From the NCBI RefSeq assembly GCF_017744045.1, contig NZ_JAGHRD010000008.1: a stretch of DNA of 64,000 nt. One strand, written 5' to 3'. Position numbers and translations under genes: made by a program. Below are positions 8,295-16,839 of this stretch, in pieces; position 1 is the first letter of the stretch; every line of letters begins with the position of its first letter. The stretch comes from Pelagimonas sp017744045. Lineage in GTDB: Bacteria > Pseudomonadota > Alphaproteobacteria > Rhodobacterales > Rhodobacteraceae. The notes beneath the pieces are model-generated. The model saw only the letters and a list, made by a program, of their open reading frames with translations, made no database searches and was not told the origin of the DNA.

Positions 8295-8459
8295 ATGAAT
8301 GAGACGGAAAAGGATAGGCAGCACCTCGGTCTAGAGGAGCAATGCGCGCCTGACCTGACGGGGCACCGTTTCCCAATTGCTGTGCGCGTTGCAGACATGC
8401 CCGATGACCTCGGCAAGCTGCTGGATATCGGGCTCGAGGAGCATTTCCGTGGCCGCTGA
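8295..8459 (+). CDS. Small hypothetical protein upstream of an antitoxin
   Basis: This 54-residue ORF starts at ATG 8295 with GGAGAAAG at 8283-8290. It encodes an acidic N terminus and a LTGHRFPIAVRVADMPDDLG core. Its stop overlaps the next GTG start by 11 bp, suggesting coupling. The family is not recognised. Its place before a RelB-like antitoxin makes it a candidate member of a toxin-antitoxin unit, or a remnant of one. Confidence 0.5.
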   Translation: MNETEKDRQHLGLEEQCAPDLTGHRFPIAVRVADMPDDLGKLLDIGLEEHFRGR

Positions 8460-8601
8460 AGCGAATTCTTATGACACGTGGTTTTGCGCGCAGGTGCAGG
8501 CCGCGCTGGAGGATGCACGCTCGGGAACATCTCAGGTTCAGGTGATGCAGGCCGCACAGGCATTGATTGATGCGAAGCGGCAGGTCGAACCCAAGTCCTG
8601 A
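8449..8601 (+). CDS. RelB/stability-determinant-like antitoxin without a visible toxin
   Basis: This 50-residue protein starts at GTG 8449, with GAGGAG at 8435-8440 placed 8 bp upstream. The sequence SYDTWFCAQVQAALEDAR followed by QVMQAAQALIDAKR resembles the short antitoxins that pair with ParE-type toxins. Normally the toxin gene follows; here the next gene is the large helicase after about 100 bp, so no partner is apparent. It may be an orphan antitoxin that counters toxins in recipients, or it may pair with the 54-residue protein before it. Confidence 0.6.
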   Translation: MAAEANSYDTWFCAQVQAALEDARSGTSQVQVMQAAQALIDAKRQVEPKS

Positions 8602-8642
8602 CCAAGCCTTTGAGGTCGGCGCGGTCTGACTACGTCACCCTG

Positions 8643-8663
8643 AAAAGCGAAAGCGGGCTTTTT
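8643..8663 (+). terminator. Leader hairpin before the methylase-helicase gene
   Basis: AAAAGC (8643-8648) pairs with GCTTTT (8657-8662) and continues into T5. Inside it lies the AAAGC-GG-GCTTT dyad (8651-8662) shared with other leaders here. It may be a terminator for the antitoxin unit or a regulatory leader for the gene at 8704. Confidence 0.6.
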
Positions 8664-8703
8664 GTCCTTTGGAACTCAGACCCTGATCCAAAGGAAAATC
8701 CCC

Positions 8704-11700
8704 ATGTCCAAACCCAGAACGGCCAACCCGGCTCTCGCAATCTCCGAAGCCGATCTCGCCTCTGCCCTCGCGCAAATCGGCACGGAGGTCGATGACCAGC
8801 CCCTGCGCAGTTCAGCGCTCGCGCGTATCATGCGCGAGGCGTTTCATGGCAGCGATGCCGGTGGCGCCTGGGACTGGCGCATGGCCTATGACATGATGCA
8901 GGCAGCGGCTGTCCAGGTGCTGCTGCGTGGGAACGGCGCGGCAGGTGACACCGCCGCTGCAAGGCTACTTGCCTCACGGCTCCTGACGGAAACCCGCCGG
9001 TCAGAGCAGCAGATCCGGCTACAGCAGTTTTCCACGCCGCTGCCATTCGCGGCGCTGGTTTTGCGGGCCGCGGCGATCCGCAAGGGCGAGACCGTTCTGG
9101 AGCCCTCGGCTGGCACCGGTGCCCTGGCTGCTTTCGCCGCCCGGGCCGGTGCCACGCTTCTGCTCAACGAGATCGACCCCTTTCGCCAGCGCCTCCTGCG
9201 CGCGGTTTTCGGCGGCGAGGTCACAGGCCATGACGGCGAGCATATCGATGATCTGCTGCAGACGCCGGTTCTACCCGAGGTCGTGGTGATGAACCCGCCC
9301 TTCGCCTCCTCGGTCGATCGCTCCCGAGACAAGCACATCGCCGCCAAGCATCTCATCGCGGCTGCAAAGCGCCTGGCACCCGGCGGGCGGCTGGTGGCGA
9401 TCATGCCGCCGGGATTCACGCCCGAACGCGATGCCGCGCATTGGTCCCGCGCCTGCGGTCTCCTGACGCCGCGATTGGCGCTGACGATGCCGGGACAGGT
9501 CTATCGCAAGCTCGGCACCTCTGTCGAAACCCAGCTGATGGTCTTCGACAAGGTGCAGGAGGACGGCGAAATGATCCGCGCCAGTGTCCGGGACTTGGAT
9601 GAAGCCCTTCCTTTTGTCGACGCAGTTGCCGCGACCCGGCCCGAGATGCGCCCCGTCCAACGGGTTGAAGCGATCCCTCATGCGCGACCGATCGTTCCAT
9701 CATCTGCCCCGCGCAAGACCGCTGCAGCGCCTGTCGCCGCCTCCAAATCTCGGGCCAATGCCGTTGTCCCGCTCACTTTCAAGAGCCTCGATATCCCGCG
9801 CGACAACACGCCCATCTCGGACATCTATGCGCGCTACCGTCCGCAGCGGATCGAGATCGCGGGTGCGCAAGAACATCCCACGCCGCTCGTCGAGAGCATC
9901 GCCATGGCCTCGGTTGCCCCGCCCATGCCCTCAAACACGGGCAGTGATGACTTGCGCCTGCCCGCACGGTTGGTCGAGGAGGGTCACCTCTCCGAGGCGC
10001 AGCTGGAAACCATCATCATGGCGCATGACGCCCATGGGCGCGACCTGCCCGGTCGGTTTACCATCGATGACGACCAGACCAAGCTGACGCGCGCCGATGA
10101 TGATCCAGACGCACGTGCCTATCGCCTTGGCTATTTCCTCGGCGACGGCACCGGTTGCGGCAAGGGGCGCGAATGCGCGGGGCTCATTCTCGTGAACTGG
10201 CTGGCCGGGCGCAGAAAGGCGATCTGGGTTTCCAAATCCGCCACGCTCATCGAGGACGCCATCCGCGACTGGACCGATCTCGGCGGCTCGCCAGCCGACA
10301 TCCAGCCGCTCTCAAAATGGAAACCGGATCAGCCCGTCCCGATGGGCGACGGTATCCTCTTCGTCACCTACGCCACGCTGCGGTCCGCGGGCAAATGTGG
10401 CACCACGCGACTGAGCCAGACCCTCGACTGGATGGGCGAAGACTTCGACGGCGTACTGGCCTTTGATGAGGCCCATGCCATGCAGAACGCGGCCGGGTCC
10501 GAGCAGGGCAGGGGGGTCAAACCCTCCCAGCAGGGCCTTGCAGGCCTGCGGCTGCAACTGGCAGCACCCCGCGCTCGCGTCTTCTACATTTCGGCCACGG
10601 GTGCCACGAGCGTGCACAACCTGGCCTATGCCGCGCGTCTTGGTCTCTGGGGGCAGGGGCCGGAATACCCCTTCCCAAGCCGCGAGAGCTTCGTTTCTGC
10701 GATGGAAGCTGGCGGTGTCGCCGCCATGGAGGTGGTCGCGCGCGATCTCAAGACGCTCGGCCTCTACACGGCCCGCGCCCTCAGCTTCGATGGCGTGGAG
10801 TATGACGTGCTCGAACACGCGCTCACCCCGGCCCAGATCGAGATCTACGACGCCTATGCGGGAGCCTTTCGCACAATCCACCACAATCTCGAAGCCGCTT
10901 TGACAGCCACCGGCGTCAACGATGCCTCGGGAGAGACCAATGCCTCGGCAGCACGCGCCTCGGCCAAGTCCCGCTTCGAGAGCACAAAGCAGCGTTTCTT
11001 CAATCATCTGCTGATGGGCATGAAGGCCCCGACCATCATCCACGCCATCGCGGACGATCTGGCGGCAGGCAAGGCTTGCGTCATCCAGGTGGTCTCGACG
11101 GGTGAGAGCCTGTTGAAGCGTCGGCTTGAGACGATGGACCCGGAGGATGAACTCGTCGAGGGTGCCTTGACGCCACGCGACTATGTTCTCGCCTACCTCG
11201 AACAGGCTTTTCCGATCCATGCCCAAAAGCTCGTGGAGATCGACGGCAACATGGTGGCTGAGCCGCTTCGGGATGAAACTGGCGCGCTGGTCGTCTCGCG
11301 CGAGGCGCTCGCTCTGCGTGACGCGGCCATGATGGAGTTGATGACGCTGGCGCCGATCCCCTCGGCGCTGGATCAGATCCTCTGGGCCTTTGGCGACGAG
11401 GCCGTGGCAGAAGTCACGGGGCGGTCCATCCGACCCCTCAAGGCCGAGGATGGTCATCTCTTCATCGAAAAGCGCGCCGCCAGCAGCAATTCATCCGAAA
11501 CCCAAGCCTTCATGGACGGTGATAAGGATATCCTTATCTTCTCCGATGCGGGCGGTACGGGCCGGTCGTATCATGCGGCGCAAACGGCGAAGAACCAGAA
11601 ACGGCGGCGGCACTACCTGCTGGAGCCCGGCTGGCGCGCCGATGCGGCCATCCAGGGGCTCGGCCGCACGCATCGCTCTGCCCAAGTCAGCGCGCCCTTC

Positions 11701-12966
11701 TTCCGGGTCTGCACCTCGGATGTGCATGGCGAAAAGCGTTTCACCTCGACTATAGCCAAGCGCCTCGACCAGCTGGGGGCCTTGACCAAGGGCCAGCGCG
11801 AGACCGGCTCGCAAGGCATGTTCCGCGAGGAGGACAATCTCGAAAGCCCGATCGCGCGAGCGGCGCTGCGTGGGTATTTCGCCGATCTTGCCGCCGGGCG
11901 CGCCGAGGCGATGAGCTACGAGAGCTTCACCGACTGGACGGCCCTGCGGCTGATCGACAAGGACGGGGTGCTGCTCGAAGAGCTTCCCCCGATCCAGCGG
12001 TTTCTCAACCGGGTGCTTGCCCTTCCCATCCACATGCAGAACGCGCTCTTTGCCGAGTTCATGCGCCGGATTGCCGATCAGTCTGAGCGGGCGCGCGCGG
12101 CGGGCACGCTCGATCTCGGCGTGGAAACCCTACGTGGCGAAAAGATCGAGCAGGTCTCCACCGAGGATCTCTGGACCTGCCCGAAATCCGGCGCCGTGAC
12201 GCGGATTATCGGACTTGAGGTGACGGACCCAGTGTATGTCCTGGTCGCCGAAGAGGCCATATCGCGCAATCCCGACAAGCTGCCGATGGTGAATCGCGCC
12301 TCCGGTCGCGCGGCGCTCATCTCGGCGCGGCCCATGCAGATGTATGACGAGGACATTGTCACGCTGATGCGCAAGGCGGTGCGGCCAAACGGGTCGAGCT
12401 ATCTCGAAGAGGCACGGTTTGAGTCCTCGGCTTGGGAAGAGATCGACAGGCCCGAATTTGCGCAGATTTGGGAGGCCGAGGCTGCGTCCCTGCCAAAAAC
12501 CACCACGACCAAGCTCTACCTGCTGACCGGGCTGCTGCTGCCGATCTGGAAGGACATTCCGACCACCAATGAGCGGATCTACCGTGTCACGCCAGACGGG
12601 GCGACGGCCATGATCGGGCGGACGCTGAGTGAGGAAGGGGCGGCCTCGCTGCGCGCCCGCTTCCTCGTCTCCAATCCGCAAACGCCACAGGAGATGTTGA
12701 CCGCCGCCCTCGGCACCACCGCACCTGTCGATCTGGGCCGGGGTCTGACCCTGACCCGTCGCCGGGTCGCAGGCGAGATGCGCCTTGAGTTGGGCGGTGC
12801 GGATCGGGGCATGATCGATGGCCTCAAGGCGCTCGGCTGCTTCACCGAGATCATCGCCTTCCAGTTGCGTGTGTTCCTGCCGCATGGGGACGGGATCGAC
12901 ACGGGAAGCATTCTGGCCCGGATCGTGGGGCAGCGAGTCGCCAAGGTGGCAGAACAAGCCGCCTGA
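8704..12966 (+). CDS. Methylase-helicase of the strawberry-notch/DarB type
   Basis: This 1420-residue protein begins at ATG 8704 with AAAGGAAA upstream; the longer frame from 8662 lacks support. Residues 120-270 form an N6-methyltransferase-like domain: TVLEPSAGTGALAAFAARAG (SAM-binding) and NPPF at 197-200. Residues 430-1150 form the strawberry-notch SF2 helicase part: Walker A GTGCGKG near 482-488, DEAH at 588-591, and helicase C motifs including DAGGTGRSYHA near 948. The same fusion is known in DarB of phage P1, which protects injected DNA from restriction. By analogy this protein likely shields plasmid DNA on entry. The C-terminal 250 residues have no assigned role. Confidence 0.88.
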   Translation: MSKPRTANPALAISEADLASALAQIGTEVDDQPLRSSALARIMREAFHGSDAGGAWDWRMAYDMMQAAAVQVLLRGNGAAGDTAAARLLASRLLTETRRSEQQIRLQQFSTPLPFAALVLRAAAIRKGETVLEPSAGTGALAAFAARAGATLLLNEIDPFRQRLLRAVFGGEVTGHDGEHIDDLLQTPVLPEVVVMNPPFASSVDRSRDKHIAAKHLIAAAKRLAPGGRLVAIMPPGFTPERDAAHWSRACGLLTPRLALTMPGQVYRKLGTSVETQLMVFDKVQEDGEMIRASVRDLDEALPFVDAVAATRPEMRPVQRVEAIPHARPIVPSSAPRKTAAAPVAASKSRANAVVPLTFKSLDIPRDNTPISDIYARYRPQRIEIAGAQEHPTPLVESIAMASVAPPMPSNTGSDDLRLPARLVEEGHLSEAQLETIIMAHDAHGRDLPGRFTIDDDQTKLTRADDDPDARAYRLGYFLGDGTGCGKGRECAGLILVNWLAGRRKAIWVSKSATLIEDAIRDWTDLGGSPADIQPLSKWKPDQPVPMGDGILFVTYATLRSAGKCGTTRLSQTLDWMGEDFDGVLAFDEAHAMQNAAGSEQGRGVKPSQQGLAGLRLQLAAPRARVFYISATGATSVHNLAYAARLGLWGQGPEYPFPSRESFVSAMEAGGVAAMEVVARDLKTLGLYTARALSFDGVEYDVLEHALTPAQIEIYDAYAGAFRTIHHNLEAALTATGVNDASGETNASAARASAKSRFESTKQRFFNHLLMGMKAPTIIHAIADDLAAGKACVIQVVSTGESLLKRRLETMDPEDELVEGALTPRDYVLAYLEQAFPIHAQKLVEIDGNMVAEPLRDETGALVVSREALALRDAAMMELMTLAPIPSALDQILWAFGDEAVAEVTGRSIRPLKAEDGHLFIEKRAASSNSSETQAFMDGDKDILIFSDAGGTGRSYHAAQTAKNQKRRRHYLLEPGWRADAAIQGLGRTHRSAQVSAPFFRVCTSDVHGEKRFTSTIAKRLDQLGALTKGQRETGSQGMFREEDNLESPIARAALRGYFADLAAGRAEAMSYESFTDWTALRLIDKDGVLLEELPPIQRFLNRVLALPIHMQNALFAEFMRRIADQSERARAAGTLDLGVETLRGEKIEQVSTEDLWTCPKSGAVTRIIGLEVTDPVYVLVAEEAISRNPDKLPMVNRASGRAALISARPMQMYDEDIVTLMRKAVRPNGSSYLEEARFESSAWEEIDRPEFAQIWEAEAASLPKTTTTKLYLLTGLLLPIWKDIPTTNERIYRVTPDGATAMIGRTLSEEGAASLRARFLVSNPQTPQEMLTAALGTTAPVDLGRGLTLTRRRVAGEMRLELGGADRGMIDGLKALGCFTEIIAFQLRVFLPHGDGIDTGSILARIVGQRVAKVAEQAA

Positions 12967-13087
12967 AAAGTCAAAGCGAGCTTCCGGTCGGGCGGCGTGG
13001 ATGGGATTTGGCCGATCTGCGCTTTCCGGGCGCGCGCTGACCAATGCCAGGCCCGGCCCCCCCAAATTCAGATAAGAGGACAGACCC

Positions 13088-13474
13088 ATGACCAATCCCC
13101 AGATCGACTATGCCGCAATGGCGGCTCAGTGGCGTGCAGAGCGCGAAACCACCTTGAAGGCATCCAGAGTGGAGCTGCTCGCGCAACTACGTGCGCTTGG
13201 CATCAGCGAGGTCGCTGTCGAATACGAAGGCTATGGCGACTCCGGCAATGTCGAGGATGTGACGGTGCAGCCTGCAGAGGTCCAACTGCCGGAGCCGCTT
13301 GCCACAGAGGTTGGCGACTTCGCCTGGTCGCTCGCCTATCACCATCACCCGGGGTTCGAAAACAACGAGGGCGGCTACGGCACGCTGACCTGGGACATCA
13401 CCGCCGACAGTGTCACCTTGGATCATGCCGACCGCTATGTCGAATGCTCGCACAGCTATGACGAGGGGCTGTGA
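13088..13474 (+). CDS. DUF6878 family protein
   Basis: This 128-residue protein begins with an amphipathic helix (YAAMAAQWRAERETTLKA). It has the acidic central part and the conserved HHHPGFENNEGGYGTLTWDI motif (about residues 90-109) that marks DUF6878. Function is unknown. An AGAGGA site precedes the start. The next gene begins 2 bp after its stop. AAGC-GA-GCTT at about 12977-12986 in its leader is a weak copy of the dyad seen before neighbouring genes. Confidence 0.85.
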   Translation: MTNPQIDYAAMAAQWRAERETTLKASRVELLAQLRALGISEVAVEYEGYGDSGNVEDVTVQPAEVQLPEPLATEVGDFAWSLAYHHHPGFENNEGGYGTLTWDITADSVTLDHADRYVECSHSYDEGL

Positions 13475-13475
13475 G

Positions 13476-13937
13476 ATGGCCCATCCGCTTCATCATGCCG
13501 AAAGCTCTGCCCGGAAATTCGGCGGGGTGCCGTCCGACTATCAAGCCGTCCACGACTGGTTCGACGCTTCCAAAGAGCACCTCGCGCTCTTCACGCACAG
13601 AGCCATGCGTCACCATGCGCAAGGCCTTTTTGAGGCCGAACGGGTTTTTGGCCTGACACTGACCAATAGTGCGGGCCGCGACATCCCCGTGCGCTGGATC
13701 GGCGAGCAGCATATCCGTGAAGACTGCCAGGGCCGCATCCCGAGCATGGCGGACTGGCTGCGACGGATACAGCCTGAGCCATGGATGGCCAATGGCCACA
13801 TCGACCGGCATTCCGGCGATGAGCCCTGCGGCGACCCAAGGGTTGCCTGGGCCTCCGAGGTCGCCGCCGGACGAACGGTTCTTGGCCTGAAAGATTGGAT
13901 GGCGGCGCGCGCGACGCGGGCCACGCAAAGCGCCTGA
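13476..13937 (+). CDS. DUF6915 family protein
   Basis: This 153-residue protein starts at ATG 13476, one base after the end of the preceding TGA. It carries the DUF6915 hallmarks: HPLHHAESSARKFGG at the N terminus, VHDWFDASKEHLALFTHRAMRHHAQG, and RWIGEQHIREDCQGRIPSMADWL. The repeated His/Glu pattern (HHAE, HRAMRHHAQGLFEAE) looks like a metal site, but this is inference. DUF6915 and DUF6878 genes are commonly adjacent on plasmids and phages, so they may work together. Confidence 0.87.
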   Translation: MAHPLHHAESSARKFGGVPSDYQAVHDWFDASKEHLALFTHRAMRHHAQGLFEAERVFGLTLTNSAGRDIPVRWIGEQHIREDCQGRIPSMADWLRRIQPEPWMANGHIDRHSGDEPCGDPRVAWASEVAAGRTVLGLKDWMAARATRATQSA

Positions 13938-13972
13938 CAGCTCTCGGCCGTTTGCCAAACGAATACTGTATG

Positions 13973-13998
13973 GAAGCCCGGTTGGAAGATCGGGCTTC
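13973..13998 (+). terminator. Hairpin after the DUF6915 gene
   Basis: GAAGCCCG (13973-13980) pairs perfectly with CGGGCTTC (13991-13998) across a 10-nt loop, 36 bp after the DUF6915 stop. The T run is poor. It could be a terminator or the leader structure of the next gene, whose RBS GAGGAGG follows at about 14026. Confidence 0.6.
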
Positions 13999-14037
13999 TT
14001 GCGTCGTTTCCCCACCATTCTTCTTGAGGAGGATCGC

Positions 14038-14340
14038 ATGACACTCAATGATATCAAGGCGGCCGTCGATGCGGGCCAGACCGTGCATTGGGCCAATACC
14101 GGCTACGTCGTCCACAAGGACCGGCTCGGTCAGTACCTCATCACCTATGTGCCGAATGGTAGCTGCATCGGTCTGACCGACCGGGGCGGGCACCGGTTGA
14201 ACGGAAAAGAAACGGAGTTTTTCGTCGCGCAATCGAAGGACGCCGCAGAAAATCCGGGCAACCAATCAAGACCAGACGGGCAGGGGAGGGGCGTAGCACC
14301 CGGAGGCGCGGGGGCATTCCCACTCGGACGGCAGCTTTGA
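14038..14340 (+). CDS. Small hypothetical protein with a low-complexity tail
   Basis: This 100-residue protein starts at ATG 14038, after a strong GAGGAGGA. Residues 1-66 look conserved (NDIKAAVDAGQTVHWANTGY, then DRLGQYLITYVPNGSCIGLTD). After about residue 70 the sequence becomes Gly/Pro-rich (GQGRGVAPGGAGAFPLG), which is unusual for a folded tail and may mark a frameshift or an eroded end. Function unknown. Confidence 0.7.
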   Translation: MTLNDIKAAVDAGQTVHWANTGYVVHKDRLGQYLITYVPNGSCIGLTDRGGHRLNGKETEFFVAQSKDAAENPGNQSRPDGQGRGVAPGGAGAFPLGRQL

Positions 14341-14360
14341 CCCGTGGGCGGGGCTGAAAG

Positions 14361-14374
14361 GAAAGCAGGCTTTC
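14361..14374. repeat. GAAAGC-AG-GCTTTC dyad in the leader of the DUF736 gene
   Basis: A near-perfect 14-bp palindrome, about 90 bp before ATG 14465. It matches dyads at about 3333-3344 and 8651-8662, each also in the leader of a plus-strand gene. The centre is too tight for a stable RNA hairpin, so it could be a protein operator or a ssDNA structure. Confidence 0.55.
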
Positions 14375-14464
14375 TGATTTGTGATCCCTCAAGGGGTCGA
14401 GAAAGCAATCCCGGATGCGTTGGCAAAAACGTCAGGCACCGGCCAATCCAAAAGGAACCATCCC

Positions 14465-15193
14465 ATGTTCGCAGGAACCCTCACCCGCAACGTCGAGACC
14501 GCAGCCGCTCAGTACACCGGCATGATCCATTCGACACGTTTCGATATCGCCATCCAGCTTGAAAACCGCCCGAAGATGTCCGAACGCAGCCCGGATTTTG
14601 ACGTAACGGCAGTCAACAAATCAGGCCGCAAGGTGCGCATCGGCACGGCCTGGAACGAGACCGGCAATACCAGCGGAAACCCTTACATCTCGATGCAGAT
14701 CGATGTCGGCTTGGGCCCGTTCCGGGTCAATGCGGTGCAGACGAAAGAGGCGCGCGCGGCCCAGAGCGGCGAATTCGAGATCATCCCGCTGGTCTCGAAC
14801 GGCCTGATGAAATCCGGCTCGATCTCGGGCGAGCTCACCGCTATGGACGCCGACAACGCCTTCACCGGCTACATCGCCAACATGATGTTCGATCTGGAAT
14901 TCATGCTGATCGAGAACAGCTATAAATCCGAGGAGACTCACCCCGATTACCGGATCGAGGTCAGCTCGCCCCGGGGCACACCGATCCGCGTCGGCTCGGC
15001 CTGGATGGCGAAAAGCAGCCGCACGGGCAATGACTACCTGTCGCTGCTGATCAACACGCCCGATGGCGACCTGCGCGTGAACGCCGTGCAGAACGAAGAA
15101 CAGCGCGGTGGGCAGACCTTCTCGATCATCCCGTTCATCGACAGCGGTGAGCAGCCGCAGGATGCAGGCACGGGGCTGTCGTTGGTCGCCTAA
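14465..15193 (+). CDS. Tandem DUF736 protein
   Basis: This 242-residue protein is built from two DUF736-like halves. Residues about 30-115 contain SPDFDV, RIGTAWNETGNTSGNPYIS, FRVNAVQ and FEIIPLV. Residues about 155-235 repeat the pattern as HPDYRIEV, RVGSAWMAKSSRTGNDYLS, LRVNAVQ and FSIIPFI. The family normally has one domain of about 100 residues, so this is an internal duplication. The start at 14465 follows AAAAGGAA. Function unknown; DUF736 genes are common next to transfer genes. Confidence 0.85.
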   Translation: MFAGTLTRNVETAAAQYTGMIHSTRFDIAIQLENRPKMSERSPDFDVTAVNKSGRKVRIGTAWNETGNTSGNPYISMQIDVGLGPFRVNAVQTKEARAAQSGEFEIIPLVSNGLMKSGSISGELTAMDADNAFTGYIANMMFDLEFMLIENSYKSEETHPDYRIEVSSPRGTPIRVGSAWMAKSSRTGNDYLSLLINTPDGDLRVNAVQNEEQRGGQTFSIIPFIDSGEQPQDAGTGLSLVA

Positions 15194-15223
15194 TCGGCGT
15201 GCGAGATAAAACGATACGAACCG

Positions 15224-15257
15224 AAAGGGGAGCCGTGGGACCACGGTTCCCCTTTTT
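15224..15257 (+). terminator. Strong terminator after the DUF736 gene
   Basis: AAAGGGGAGCCGTGG (15224-15238) pairs with CCACGGTTCCCCTTT (15241-15255), with one G-U pair and a 2-nt centre, and runs into T5. It closes the plus-strand unit. Confidence 0.9.
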
Positions 15258-15304
15258 CCATGTCTGGCGGTCCGACGCACACATCTGCTTGCGATCTGCT
15301 GAAT

Positions 15305-15328
15305 ATGATATACGATAATATATTATTG
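15305..15328. promoter_or_regulatory. TACGATAATATA element, site A (before 15348)
   Basis: The AT-rich stretch holds TACGATAATATATTATT (15311-15327), with the 12-mer TACGATAATATA at 15311-15322. The same 12-mer occurs in reverse at 23461-23472 and with one change at 61413-61424. It lies about 25 bp before the gene at 15348 and may be operator and promoter together. Confidence 0.6.
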
Positions 15329-15347
15329 AGAGGACGAGGGTAGGCAC

Positions 15348-15884
15348 ATGGTGGCGAGACTGGGAAAAGCTCCGTGGTTCGAGAGCTTTGATGTAGACGC
15401 CGAGGTTGAAGAGCTTCTTGCTCATATCGTGCGTTGCACCGGATCTGCGCTGCCTGAACGACAGCGTGATGTCATCATGACCCATGCAAGGTCGAAGCTC
15501 GACAGGACAAGGCAGGCATATCTGGACGCCAAGGCGGCGGGAAAGCCGGTGTCCACATCGCGGCGTGCGTATCTGACCGAAGTTCAGGACACGATCTTCA
15601 TGGCGATCCCGGAGGAGAACCTCGCGCGGATGCCGCTGCGCGAGCAGGTTCTCAACGACCCGTCATTTTACGCGGATGCCATGCACCGCGCCGCTGCGAT
15701 TAGCGAGGATGAGCTTTTCATGGCGCTGTCCTCTTCGCTGAAAGACATGACAGTCCAAGACGCCCGGGCCTTCGTCTCGAAGCTTTGGCACAACACGATC
15801 GATGACAATGCGAGCAAATACGCCGAAGCCCTGAAGCGTCCCGAGCGTGAACCGCAGCCCTTTCGTCCGGGAAACACCGTGTAA
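15348..15884 (+). CDS. Hypothetical protein controlled by the shared AT-rich element
   Basis: This 178-residue, mostly helical protein begins MVARLGKAPWFESFDVDAEVEELLAHIV and ends in a proline-rich tail (REPQPFRPGN). Start ATG 15348 follows GAGAGGACGAGGGTAGG. It has no recognised domain, signal peptide or membrane segment. Its promoter contains the 12-bp element also found beside the nick candidate and ahead of the VirB operon, so a role in conjugation control is possible. Confidence 0.75.
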   Translation: MVARLGKAPWFESFDVDAEVEELLAHIVRCTGSALPERQRDVIMTHARSKLDRTRQAYLDAKAAGKPVSTSRRAYLTEVQDTIFMAIPEENLARMPLREQVLNDPSFYADAMHRAAAISEDELFMALSSSLKDMTVQDARAFVSKLWHNTIDDNASKYAEALKRPEREPQPFRPGNTV

Positions 15885-15960
15885 GATCCGAGCCATTCTC
15901 TTGGCTTGAGCCGTACCGAGGTTGGCCGCCTCAAACCCCCTTTCCTGGAGGTGGCACCCT

Positions 15961-16614
15961 GTGCAGCGTGCGAAAGCCGTTGAAGGTGCTGTGGGGACGT
16001 CTACTGTCGCCAACATGATGAACCGGGATCACATGCGCGCCTTCTTCCGGCGCGCCGCGGCGCTTGTCGCTTTTGTCGCACTGCTCTGGGCGATTCACCT
16101 CCTCAATTGGATCATCGGTTACGGCTTGAACCCGGCCTTCGGCCTGATCCCCCGGCACGTCAGCGGATTGGATGGCGTCATCGCCATGCCCCTCCTGCAT
16201 GGAAGTTTCGCACACCTGATGGCCAATACGCCGCCGCTCCTGGTGATGGGTGGGCTGCTGGTGGCCACGACCACGAGGGCCTTGCTGCCGGTGAACGCAG
16301 TGGTGATCGGCCTCGGCGGCGGACTCGTCTGGCTGTTCGGAAGCTCCGCCATCCATATCGGTGCGTCAGGGTTGGTCTTCGGCTGGTTTGGCTTCCTCGT
16401 CGCGCGCGGCTTCGTGGATCGCTCATTGATCACGCTGGGCGCGGCACTGGTGGTCGGTGTCCTCTATGGCTCAATTCTCTGGGGCGTTCTTCCGGGCCAA
16501 CCCGGCGTCTCGTGGGAGGCGCATCTCTTCAGCGCCATCGCGGGCGCGGCCGCTGCAGCCCTTGTCCGGACGCATGTCCATGTGCCGCGCCTCGGCGGTG
16601 TCGATCTGGACTGA
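15961..16614 (+). CDS. Rhomboid family intramembrane serine protease
   Basis: This 217-residue membrane protein has about six hydrophobic segments. The rhomboid hallmarks are present: HGSFAHLMANTPPLL (loop 1/helix 2 His-Asn region), the catalytic Ser in HIGASGLVFGWFGF, and the catalytic His in SWEAHLFSAIAGAAA near the end. I chose GTG 15961 because GGAGGTGG lies 6 bp upstream; ATG 16015 is the alternative. Rhomboids cleave membrane proteins within the bilayer. The target here is unknown. Confidence 0.88.
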   Translation: MQRAKAVEGAVGTSTVANMMNRDHMRAFFRRAAALVAFVALLWAIHLLNWIIGYGLNPAFGLIPRHVSGLDGVIAMPLLHGSFAHLMANTPPLLVMGGLLVATTTRALLPVNAVVIGLGGGLVWLFGSSAIHIGASGLVFGWFGFLVARGFVDRSLITLGAALVVGVLYGSILWGVLPGQPGVSWEAHLFSAIAGAAAAALVRTHVHVPRLGGVDLD

Positions 16615-16839
16615 AGCCGTACGCCCGACGTGGTCGACCCGGTGCTGTCATTCGTAAACGCCGAGATGCTGCAGTGCAGTTTCCTCAAAGCGGCCATTGC
16701 ATATGTCCCAGCTCCTAACCCCCAAAAATCGGCGCTGGTTGAACCTTCGGCAGTAATCCCTCACCTTCCTGCAAGAGACCTCTTTCCGCAGGGCGGTGCT
16801 CAGCCTAAAGTGGAACCAGTTATTTAGATATGGTGCAAA

